In this document: positions 6,742-12,535 of the stretch, piece by piece
How positions within the stretch are numbered: position 1 is the stretch's first letter
How the letters are laid out: each line of letters opens with the position of its first letter
DNA from: Defluviitaleaceae bacterium
GTDB taxonomy: Bacteria > Bacillota > Clostridia > Lachnospirales > WRAX01
Assembly (NCBI GenBank): GCA_009787945.1
Contig: WQSI01000033.1
Span: forward strand, 549-13,083
Direction: 5' to 3'
DNA length: 12,535 bases
Position numbers and translations under genes: made by a program
The notes under the pieces: generated by a model
The model's database searches: none
Seen by the model: the letters and a program-made list of their open reading frames with translations, nothing else
Told to the model about the DNA's origin: nothing

Positions 6742-7560
6742 ATGAGCCAGCAACATTTGTCAGAAAAAAGGGTATATAATTTGCCAGTTGATGCTATTCG
6801 TCCCAACCCATACCAGCCCCGTAAGCACTTTGAACCAATGGCGTTGGTGGATTTAGCCCAGTCTATCCGTCAATATGGGTTGATGCAGCCTATCAGCGTG
6901 CGGGCGGTTGAAGATGGCAAATTTGAATTGGTGGCGGGAGAACGCAGGCTGCGGGCAAGCAAGCTGGCGGAGCTTACCGAAATTTCCGCTATAATTGTGG
7001 ATTTGGAGGACACAGATTCTGCTGTTCTTGCCATGGTAGAAAACCTTCTGCGACAAGATTTAAATTATATAGAGGAGGCAGAAGGATATGCCCTGCTTCT
7101 CGAAAGCCACGGTATGACCCAGGAGGACTTGGCAGAAAAGCTTGGGCGCAGCCAAAGCACCATTGCCAACAAGCTTCGGCTTCTAAAGCTTCCCAGAAGC
7201 GTCAAACGCGCCTTGGTTTATAAAAGCTTATCAGAAAGGCACGCCCGTGCGCTTTTAAGGGTTTTAAAAGAAGCTTCCGAGGAAAGTGCTGAAGAAATTA
7301 TGCTTGCTGTCATTGAAAAGGTGGTGGCAGAGGAGCTTACCGTGCTGAAAACCGAGGAGCTGATAAAGCAGATTTTATCAGGTAAAGTGGCGAAACCCAA
7401 AACCCCCTCAAAAATAAAGCTAAACATTAAAGACTTGCGTATTTTTACCAATACCATCAAACATGCCGTGGGGGTTATGCAGGACAGCGGCTTGGACACA
7501 GATTATCAAGTGGAAGAACACGAGGGCGGCTGCACTATTACAGTGAAAGTTACATACTAA
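6742..7560 (+). CDS. noc: Noc-type ParB-family nucleoid occlusion protein
   Basis: A 272-residue cytoplasmic DNA-binding CTPase-clamp protein of the ParB/Spo0J/Noc family. The N-terminal ParB/CTP domain holds NPYQPRKHF at 22-30, GERRLRA at 66-72 and ENLLRQDL at 100-107. A helix-turn-helix follows at about 124-150, with the Noc/Spo0J core LGRSQSTIANKLRLLKLP. The C-terminal dimerisation region (about 217-272, DLRIFTNTIKHAV onward) matches the pattern of Noc rather than Spo0J. Bacillus Noc binds Noc boxes, recruits the membrane and blocks division over DNA. This protein begins only about 10 residues before the ParB domain and lacks the amphipathic membrane helix of Bacillus Noc. I chose the ATG at 6742 because GAGGAGG (6728-6734) lies 7 bases upstream; a TTG at 6739 would be too close. 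It is the only plus-strand gene and has its own promoter and terminator. No soj/parA or gid genes are adjacent. Confidence 0.85.
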   Translation: MSQQHLSEKRVYNLPVDAIRPNPYQPRKHFEPMALVDLAQSIRQYGLMQPISVRAVEDGKFELVAGERRLRASKLAELTEISAIIVDLEDTDSAVLAMVENLLRQDLNYIEEAEGYALLLESHGMTQEDLAEKLGRSQSTIANKLRLLKLPRSVKRALVYKSLSERHARALLRVLKEASEESAEEIMLAVIEKVVAEELTVLKTEELIKQILSGKVAKPKTPSKIKLNIKDLRIFTNTIKHAVGVMQDSGLDTDYQVEEHEGGCTITVKVTY

Positions 7561-7600
7561 AAAAACAGGCTGCCGCTTATGTTGCGACAGTCTGTTTTTT
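7561..7600. terminator. bidirectional intrinsic terminator between noc and the convergent orphan gene
   Basis: An imperfect hairpin has arms at 7561-7576 and 7584-7600 and a 7-base loop (TTATGTT). AAAAACAG pairs with CTGTTTTT, CTG with CAG and CGC with GCG, with one mismatch and one G-T pair. The right arm ends in TTTTTT for noc on the plus strand. The run of A at the left arm and noc stop gives a T tract for the minus-strand gene ending at 7610. It begins directly after the noc stop codon. Confidence 0.85.
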
Positions 7601-7609
7601 GTATACTCA

Positions 7610-9067
7610 TTACCAAGCTGTGCCTAGTAGCATCATCATAAATTCAAAAGCTGCAATTTGTTGCTCAATATGGTCTATTAGGTCTTGGTCCCAGTCGCTT
7701 ATGTTGACAAAATCAGCGCTTGGGGTCTGCACGCCAACTTCCGCTCCGATTGTAATGGCAATTTCGATGCCATCAATGTTAATGTCCTCAAAGCGCAAGG
7801 TCATGCTGTCATCAGTTAGCAAGAAATTGCCGTCAAAGCTGCCGCTATCCCAGCCAACTTCTTCGAAACCAAGGGTGAAGCCACCAGTTGACGGCGTCCA
7901 AACGGAGCTAAGAATAAACACATCAGGCTCATTCCAATGCCACACATTGTTTGTAATGGTAATTGTGTTGCTGTAAGTGCCACCTACATTTTCTAGAGTC
8001 CATTCAATTACCATACTATCTTCACGAAGCTCCTTCAACACAAAATAAGTTGAGTTGATTTCCAAAGTCCAAGTGTCAAGAGCGTGAGCGCCTGTGTCTA
8101 AAATGATGGAAGCCGAGTCGTATCCAATAGAAGTATCCAGTTGAAAACGAACAAGACGATTTCCGTTACCGATATAAAAATAAATATTAATCAAAAGTTC
8201 TTCTTCCGATTCCTCTAAGTCCTCAATCGCCCAGAGCAAACCTTGAAGTAGCCAGTCGAAAGCGGATTCGTTAACATTTAGCAAAAGATGCAAATAATTA
8301 TCCTCTGCCATAACCGAATAAAGGTCATTCAAAAAGCCAACAAGGCTTTCGTTGTTTATCTCCAAAGCAATGCGCTCTACAGAAACGCCGTTTATGCTGG
8401 TGTTTAGCCTATCTTGCTCAATAGAGTTAATAAAATTATTAAGCAAAGTTATGTATGGCTGAAAATTATGCTCCTCGCCCCCATTAAGGTTTGCAAAAAA
8501 TTCGCGGGCAAACTCCCCAATAACCTCAATGGCGTAGATGGCATCAGCTCTGTCCCTTTGGGTCAAGCTTGCAAGGTTGAAGAAGTTTTGAGCGTCAGTC
8601 TCAACGGTGTCAAAAAACACCCCTAAGTTGTTTTCGCCCAAAAACACATCAGAGCCAATTGCAATGCTGTCCGCATTTAGAAACAGACTGGCATCAGCAT
8701 TTATGCCCATAACTTCCGCATTAAGCAAAAGAGCCATACGCTCTTGCTCTGCACTGCTGTACAAACGGGCGTTAATGTCGCCGTTTATGCCAAAAAAGCC
8801 CTGTTGGCTAATGTTCACATCAGCGGTAATAACCCCCTCATTCATCGCCTCGCCAATTCTGACAAAGGACACAAGAGGGGTTGTTTCAATGCGCTGAGCA
8901 AACTCCTCACCAAAGTTTTCAAAGGCATCATTTATAGTTAGGGCAGTGCCAAACCAGTTGTTTACCGCCAAAACACCAATAGAACCAACCACCAAAGCAA
9001 ATGCCAAAACGCTTGCTGCAACAACGCCTCTGCCTTTCCTAAATCTCTTCCTGGTATCGTTCTCCAT
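7610..9067 (-). CDS. unrecognised membrane-anchored extracytoplasmic protein
   Basis: I do not recognise this 485-residue protein. Residues 1-13 are strongly basic (RKRFRKGRG), and residues 14-35 are one hydrophobic segment without a lipobox Cys. This indicates an N-terminal membrane anchor or uncleaved signal with the rest outside the cell. The exterior part is acidic, with almost no Cys. It has alternating strand-like segments such as ITADVNIS, GINGDINARLY and MRFEDINIDGIEIAIT-like stretches, suggesting long beta sheets, plus a helical middle (about residues 180-280) rich in Leu, Asn and Glu. No enzyme motif is visible. It has an AAGGAGGT ribosome binding site 6 bases before the ATG, its own promoter, and terminators on both sides, so it is transcribed alone. 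It separates the glycine reductase operon from noc. It may be a cell-surface or lipid-binding protein, but this is a guess from composition. Confidence 0.75.
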   Translation of the reverse strand: MENDTRKRFRKGRGVVAASVLAFALVVGSIGVLAVNNWFGTALTINDAFENFGEEFAQRIETTPLVSFVRIGEAMNEGVITADVNISQQGFFGINGDINARLYSSAEQERMALLLNAEVMGINADASLFLNADSIAIGSDVFLGENNLGVFFDTVETDAQNFFNLASLTQRDRADAIYAIEVIGEFAREFFANLNGGEEHNFQPYITLLNNFINSIEQDRLNTSINGVSVERIALEINNESLVGFLNDLYSVMAEDNYLHLLLNVNESAFDWLLQGLLWAIEDLEESEEELLINIYFYIGNGNRLVRFQLDTSIGYDSASIILDTGAHALDTWTLEINSTYFVLKELREDSMVIEWTLENVGGTYSNTITITNNVWHWNEPDVFILSSVWTPSTGGFTLGFEEVGWDSGSFDGNFLLTDDSMTLRFEDINIDGIEIAITIGAEVGVQTPSADFVNISDWDQDLIDHIEQQIAAFEFMMMLLGTAW

Positions 9068-9116
9068 TTCATTACCTCCTTAAATCTATATTGATATAAA
9101 AATTGCCACTTCAATA

Positions 9117-9145
9117 AGTATATCACATTTTTTTGATAAAGGCAA
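9117..9145 (-). promoter_or_regulatory. predicted sigma-A promoter of the orphan membrane-anchored protein gene
   Basis: On the minus strand, -35 TTGCCT (plus-strand 9140-9145) and -10 TATACT (9117-9122) are spaced by 17 bases, with TGA just before the -10. The spacer holds a run of seven A. Transcription would start near 9110, about 43 bases before the ATG. It lies just downstream of the grdD terminator, so the gene appears to be a separate unit. Confidence 0.7.
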
Positions 9146-9152
9146 TGGTTAA

Positions 9153-9182
9153 TTTTAAAACCGTTGCCCAAAAGGGCAACGG
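9153..9182 (-). terminator. intrinsic terminator after grdD
   Basis: A perfect 9-base-pair stem CCGTTGCCC (9161-9169) / GGGCAACGG (9174-9182) has an AAAA loop on the plus strand. On the minus strand it is followed by TTTTAAAATT. It begins 7 bases after the grdD stop codon and marks the end of the grdC-GNAT-GNAT-grdD operon. The plus-strand side also has a short T run (9184-9188), so it could act both ways. Confidence 0.88.
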
Positions 9183-9189
9183 CTTTTTA

Positions 9190-10290
9190 TTATTCTGCTA
9201 CAAAGCCCTTTTCAACAAGGATTTTTGTTGCAGCTTCCAATTTTGCTTCATTAACTTGCACAACGGGGCCTGTGCAGCCCATGCCGCTTTGGGCATAAAT
9301 TTCTGCACGCCAAAGCACTTGCACTGCGTCCTCCAAATCGGTTATTTCGATGCCGCTAATTTCGGCGGTGGTGATTTCTTTTGGTGGCTCTTTGGCGGGT
9401 GCTTCGCCAGATGCCGCAGGCTTTTCAGTCAGTTTTTGCAAAATGCCTGCAAGCCCTGCTTTTTTAGCGGCGGCAAATTCTGCCTTGGCAACTGCCTGCC
9501 ACTTGCCTTTTACCAGGCTTGCGGCGTATTCCATTGCCCCTGCAACAACAGCAGAGCCGCTTGCACGGGACACAATCATCACAAGCTTATCCCATCCTTC
9601 GCCAATGCCAGGGCCATAGCCGAAACCAAGGGCTTCGTAGCTTCCTCCTGTGGTGTAGGCAGACAAAAGTTTCATCAGCACATTGCCTGTCAGGCTGTCG
9701 CAAACCAAAATGTCACAAGGGTTGTTCATTGCGTCATTGCCGCGCAAAATTGACCCGCCATCATCCCTCTTCGAGGTGGCAAAGTTGATTTTATAGCCGC
9801 CTTTGGCAAGCTCTTGCAACGCCATTTCCACTTTGCGCGCCCCGTCTATGTTCAAAATACCTATTGTTGGGTTTTCGATGCCGTCTGCTTTAGCGGCGAT
9901 AATGCCATAAATAGCATTTTTTACCATTGCGGCAATACGGTCTGTGTCAGATGTTCCCGTGGTTGTGGCGATGTACATTTCCCGCCCTTCCGCAGGGGTG
10001 ATGACCTTGCCCACAGTGGACACGCCAATGGGGAAGTTGTAATGCATGGCAACCGCTCCATCAATGTCGCCGTTTGCAAGCTTTGCGTCCATCTCCTCGG
10101 CATCTTTTACATAAACAGGGGATACACCGCGGCGGGCAGCCATTGCACCGCCTTTGCGCATGTTTTCCTCGCCATGCTCACTGCCTTCAACCATAACGCC
10201 GATTTTTGCCGCGCCAAAACTGCCTGTTTCCAAGCCTGTTGCCATTTCCTCAAAGGTTTTGGCAATCATTTTTTTAATTGCTTCGCTCAA
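9190..10290 (-). CDS. grdD: glycine/sarcosine/betaine reductase component C, alpha subunit (GrdD)
   Basis: A cytoplasmic PlsX-like subunit that, with GrdC, takes the acetyl group from the carboxymethyl-selenoether form of GrdA and releases it as acetyl phosphate for ATP synthesis. Family features are the IGVMVEGSEHGEEN block near the N-terminus, the ATTTGTSDTDRIAAMVKNAIYG segment, CDILVCDSLTGNV, and a Pro/Ala/Glu-rich linker. A C-terminal tail carries GCTGPVVQVNE; its Cys (349 from the TTG, 355 from the ATG) matches Cys359, the active-site thiol shown for Eubacterium acidaminophilum GrdD. I prefer the TTG start at 10290 (366 residues): AAAGGAAGTGAT, almost a full anti-16S match, ends 4 bases before it. 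The ATG at 10308 (372 residues) has no clear ribosome binding site. It lies downstream of two GNAT genes and ends at a strong terminator. Which reductase it serves is not decided here, because component C is shared. Confidence 0.93.
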   Translation of the reverse strand: MSEAIKKMIAKTFEEMATGLETGSFGAAKIGVMVEGSEHGEENMRKGGAMAARRGVSPVYVKDAEEMDAKLANGDIDGAVAMHYNFPIGVSTVGKVITPAEGREMYIATTTGTSDTDRIAAMVKNAIYGIIAAKADGIENPTIGILNIDGARKVEMALQELAKGGYKINFATSKRDDGGSILRGNDAMNNPCDILVCDSLTGNVLMKLLSAYTTGGSYEALGFGYGPGIGEGWDKLVMIVSRASGSAVVAGAMEYAASLVKGKWQAVAKAEFAAAKKAGLAGILQKLTEKPAASGEAPAKEPPKEITTAEISGIEITDLEDAVQVLWRAEIYAQSGMGCTGPVVQVNEAKLEAATKILVEKGFVAE

Positions 10291-10312
10291 GTAATCACTT
10301 CCTTTCATAAAA

Positions 10313-10804
10313 TTAAATCTTCATCTTTGCAATCTTTTCACCATAAAGCTCTTTACCTGTTTCCTCAAATCCTAGGCTGTGGTACAATTTTTGGATTGGG
10401 TTGTTAGGATAATAAGACACATATACATGTTCGGCATCGCCACAAGGCTTTGTTTTGATTTCTTCCATAAGCTTCGTCAGTGCTATCTTACCATATCCCT
10501 TGCCCTGCTGGGATTTGTCCACCATAAAACGCCAGAAGTAATAATAGTCCTTGCCTTCACCGTAATCGTCATCAAATTCAGGCTTGAAAAAACCGTACAT
10601 TATAAAGCCAACCATTTTGCCGTCAGCATGGATGGTGTACGGAATAGCGCGGCTCCCTAGACCCCCAGGACCATTTACGCTGTAGGCTTGCCCTAAGCTC
10701 GTGGCGTTGTGCGCCACAAATTTTGCCTGCTCTAGCGTAACTTCAAGCTCTATACATTCTTTCATATTGTCGCTTAATATAGATATTGGTCTAAGTTCTA
10801 TCAT
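10313..10804 (-). CDS. GNAT N-acetyltransferase resembling diamine/polyamine acetyltransferases (BltD-like)
   Basis: A 163-residue cytoplasmic GNAT enzyme that should transfer an acetyl group from acetyl-CoA to an amine. The acetyl-CoA loop is intact: QGKGYG at 100-105 after the WRFMVDKSQ strand. NNPIQKLYHSLGF at 124-136 has the usual motif B Tyr131. The VGFIMYGFF strand followed by an acidic loop (PEFDDDYGEG, about 75-84), and the C-terminal GEKIAKMKI, recall Bacillus BltD-type spermidine/spermine acetyltransferases. A diamine substrate is therefore a fair guess, not proof. The ATG follows the stop of the upstream GNAT gene with no gap (TAAATG), and GGAG lies 8 bases before it inside that gene, so the two are coupled. 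grdD follows closely downstream. Confidence 0.85.
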   Translation of the reverse strand: MIELRPISILSDNMKECIELEVTLEQAKFVAHNATSLGQAYSVNGPGGLGSRAIPYTIHADGKMVGFIMYGFFKPEFDDDYGEGKDYYYFWRFMVDKSQQGKGYGKIALTKLMEEIKTKPCGDAEHVYVSYYPNNPIQKLYHSLGFEETGKELYGEKIAKMKI

Positions 10805-11305
10805 TTAAAATGCTCCTTTTGTGTGCTTTTCTAGCTCATACACAGCAAAATCGCTTTTGGGATTTGTAATCTTCACAATGGCAAAGCCGCATTTGTTCAC
10901 ATAAAAACTGTGATTGCGCCTGGAAAAGGCGGGGGTGCTTGTTTGCCAAATTTGTGCAGGGTGTTTAGCTTCTAAGAATTTCCATATGGATAACCCTGCC
11001 CCTTTTTCTTGGCAATCTGGGTCAATAAAAATATTGCTGAGGACATTTGTGTCAACATTATCTGCATAAATGCTTACACCGCCAACAGGTTTGCCATCTA
11101 TAGAAACCTTGTAAGCCGCCTTACCCTCTTTTTCCAGATACCACTTCCGCAAAAGGCTGCCGTTATCATAGCCTGGCGGCCCGCCTGCTGGCTCACCTGT
11201 ATGAATATACATATCCTGGTCAAAAGCGCGCTTCATAATGGGGGTCAAAATGCCCACATCACTTTCCTTAAAGCCTTCAAACACAAGACCTTCAAAGGTT
11301 TCCAC
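10805..11305 (-). CDS. GNAT N-acetyltransferase between grdC and the second GNAT gene
   Basis: A 166-residue cytoplasmic GNAT protein. NIFIDPDCQEKGAG at 91-104 is the acetyl-CoA-binding strand and loop (Q-E-K-G-A-G, with Ala in place of a usual Gly). SRRNHSFYVNKCGF at 128-141 is motif B with Tyr135. It differs clearly from the next GNAT, with little shared sequence outside the fold, so the pair is not a recent duplication. It starts with GTG at 11305 directly after the grdC stop (TAGGTG). No strong ribosome binding site is visible and the first internal ATG (residue 24) would cut the fold, so translation probably depends on ribosomes finishing grdC. The substrate cannot be read from the sequence. 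Confidence 0.8.
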   Translation of the reverse strand: METFEGLVFEGFKESDVGILTPIMKRAFDQDMYIHTGEPAGGPPGYDNGSLLRKWYLEKEGKAAYKVSIDGKPVGGVSIYADNVDTNVLSNIFIDPDCQEKGAGLSIWKFLEAKHPAQIWQTSTPAFSRRNHSFYVNKCGFAIVKITNPKSDFAVYELEKHTKGAF

Positions 11306-12535
11306 CTATTCGCCTAAACCTTTAGCAAAGTCACGAAGATATTCGGCAATTAAACCGCGAACCATGCCCTCATCCATAGCACCGCCAGAAGCTGACGCAC
11401 CGCTGTTTTTCTGGATAACATAGCTTGCACCGTCAAATAGATTTGTCATTCTGCCGAGGAAAAGCGAGCCTTTGCCGATAATCATAGCACGGTTGATTTT
11501 ACCAGACATAATATCCTCACGGGCAAAACCTACATATGGAACGCCAGAAGGTATATGCCCTTGGGTTGGGGCAAAACCAGGCATACCATGCTTTTCGATA
11601 AAGCCTGCAATGTCCGTCCTAGCCATTTCGCCGCGCATAACAGCCAAAGCACCAATCATTTTAAAATTAGCATCTGGCACATCCCCTGCCCCTGCTGGTT
11701 TGGTAACATCTGGGTTTTGCATTTCAGCAGAGAACTTGTCAATATCAAGGATTTTGAGCCCTGCTTTCTCCAATGGAGTAGAAACAAGAGCTTCTGTAAC
11801 TTTTTGCGGGGCAGAGCCAGAACCAACCGAGTGCCAGCCTACGCTTTCGCTTAAAATTTCAGGGCTTGCGCCGTCGTTTTCACTGATAAGAAGGGCGAAG
11901 CCGCCAATCACATCTTCAAGGGCAGGCAAGTCTTTTTTAACATGGTCTTTAGCGTTCATGCCAAGTTTTGCGGTAGAACCGCCTGCCGCAACCACTACAT
12001 GACGATATGTTCCAGATTTTACCAAAGCTGCCGCTTGGATGGTAGCATGGGTGGGAGCCGCGCAGAAAGCACGAAGGTCAGAACCTGTAGAGCTGATAAA
12101 ACCAACAATTTCTGCAACAGACTTGGCAAGGTTGCCGCCGCCGCGCTGGTTAATGTCGCCAACAGCCTCTTCAGAACAGTCGATAATCATTTCAACGTCA
12201 CTTTTGTCAATATCCCAATCTTTGATAAGGTGCAAAACAGACAAAACAGCCGTTGCCTTGGAAACCAAGTTTTCAAGGATAATATGGGAGTTTAGGTTAG
12301 GGTCAATATTGTGGGCGCGCTTTACACAGCCAACCAATTTATTATCTTGGTATAGCCCTTCTGCCGCCTCGTCTTTAATCAAACCTTCGATAACGGACAA
12401 AGCCGCGCCTGGCTTTAAACGACCCATCAAGCTCTCGTCTTTGCCTATAATTGGATGGGCAGATAATGCGGCTTTGACAGTTCCCGCAAAACCTTCCTCA
12501 ATTACCACAAGCTCAAAACAGTCGCAAATGTCAAG
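11306..12535 (-). CDS. grdC: glycine/sarcosine/betaine reductase component C, beta subunit (GrdC), N-terminus off the right edge
   Basis: A partial gene: the frame is open to position 12535, giving 409 visible residues of a protein that is about 510 long in the family. A GTG at 12508 is therefore an internal Val, not the start. GrdC has a thiolase/FabH-like fold and works with GrdD in the acetyl-phosphate-releasing component C. The thiolase-type segment DLRAFCAAPTHATIQAAALV has its Cys at about visible residue 158, at the nucleophile position of FabH relatives. HVVVAAGGSTAKLGMN, AGAGDVPDANFKMIGALAVM and the C-terminal GKINRAMIIGKGSLFLGRMTNLFDG-type block are typical of GrdC. The stop codon touches the GTG of the first GNAT gene. 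In known glycine reductase operons grdC is usually followed directly by grdD; here two GNAT genes intervene. Confidence 0.93.
   Translation of the reverse strand, partial: LDICDCFELVVIEEGFAGTVKAALSAHPIIGKDESLMGRLKPGAALSVIEGLIKDEAAEGLYQDNKLVGCVKRAHNIDPNLNSHIILENLVSKATAVLSVLHLIKDWDIDKSDVEMIIDCSEEAVGDINQRGGGNLAKSVAEIVGFISSTGSDLRAFCAAPTHATIQAAALVKSGTYRHVVVAAGGSTAKLGMNAKDHVKKDLPALEDVIGGFALLISENDGASPEILSESVGWHSVGSGSAPQKVTEALVSTPLEKAGLKILDIDKFSAEMQNPDVTKPAGAGDVPDANFKMIGALAVMRGEMARTDIAGFIEKHGMPGFAPTQGHIPSGVPYVGFAREDIMSGKINRAMIIGKGSLFLGRMTNLFDGASYVIQKNSGASASGGAMDEGMVRGLIAEYLRDFAKGLGE

Noticed and set aside
9977..9984. Noc-box half-site ATTTCCCG inside grdD
   Set aside because: Only one half of the palindrome matches and it lies within a coding region; a chance match is likely. 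No complete Noc box or parS palindrome was found anywhere.
9133..10407. Long plus-strand open frames (9133-9753 and 9814-10407)
   Set aside because: Both lie opposite grdD (the second also overlaps the end of the adjacent GNAT gene). Their Cys/His/Phe-rich translations are typical of reading a coding strand backwards.
10313..11305. The two GNAT genes as a tandem duplication
   Set aside because: Apart from the fold motifs they share little sequence, and their N-terminal halves and loops differ.
11472..12002. A 176-codon open frame on the plus strand
   Set aside because: It is antisense to the well-supported grdC, its translation has no family features, and no ribosome binding site precedes it.
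12506..12508. GTG as start codon of grdC
   Set aside because: The frame continues open to the window edge and the protein would lack about 100 family residues, so this GTG is an internal Val codon.
9190..12535. Selenocysteine (in-frame TGA) in the glycine reductase genes
   Set aside because: GrdC and GrdD are not selenoproteins, and both frames are open without internal TGA. The Sec-containing GrdA and GrdB are not in this window.

Overview
The window looks like a chromosome segment of a strictly anaerobic, amino-acid-fermenting member of the Clostridia (Firmicutes/Bacillota). The evidence is the combination of arginine deiminase, ornithine-oxidation genes (ord, ortA), glycine reductase complex component C (grdC, grdD) and a Noc-type ParB protein. 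Two lipoproteins with standard lipoboxes, strong AGGAGG ribosome binding sites, and moderate-to-low GC with tightly packed genes fit the same group. The species cannot be named from the sequence.

Layout, left to right. Positions 1-6588 are one tight minus-strand operon, read from right to left: a novel lipoprotein (5350-6588), arcA (4081-5331), rocB (2437-4077), a CapA-type lipoprotein (1167-2426), ord (87-1154), and the first 30 codons of ortA, which run off the left edge. Gaps inside it are 18, 3, 10 and 12 bases, and the ord/ortA junction is an ATGA overlap. A divergent spacer (6589-6741) holds an extended -10 promoter for this operon and a near-consensus promoter for noc, the only plus-strand gene (6742-7560). 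A two-way terminator (7561-7600) separates noc from a convergent orphan gene for a membrane-anchored extracytoplasmic protein (7610-9067), which has its own promoter. On the far side of a strong hairpin terminator (9153-9182) lies a second minus-strand operon (9190-12535): grdC (start off the right edge), two GNAT acetyltransferase genes, then grdD.

How they work together. ArcA converts arginine to citrulline and ammonia. Ord and OrtA belong to the oxidative ornithine branch (ornithine to 2,4-diaminopentanoate to 2-amino-4-oxopentanoate to alanine plus acetyl-CoA), which yields NAD(P)H. GrdC and GrdD form the component of glycine (or sarcosine/betaine) reductase that releases acetyl phosphate, the matching reductive half of Stickland fermentation. 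The genes for citrulline to ornithine (arcB, arcC), ortB/oraS/oraE and the selenoprotein parts of glycine reductase (grdA, grdB) are not in view.

Most notable points: two coupled GNAT genes sit between grdC and grdD; an M20 amidohydrolase (RocB) sits where the citrulline-to-ornithine step is missing; two surface lipoproteins are built into the arginine/ornithine operon; and a Noc homologue without the usual N-terminal membrane helix sits among metabolic genes, with Noc-box-like half-sites in its own promoter. There are no gene-free stretches over 300 bases. I see no tRNA, rRNA, CRISPR array or mobile element.
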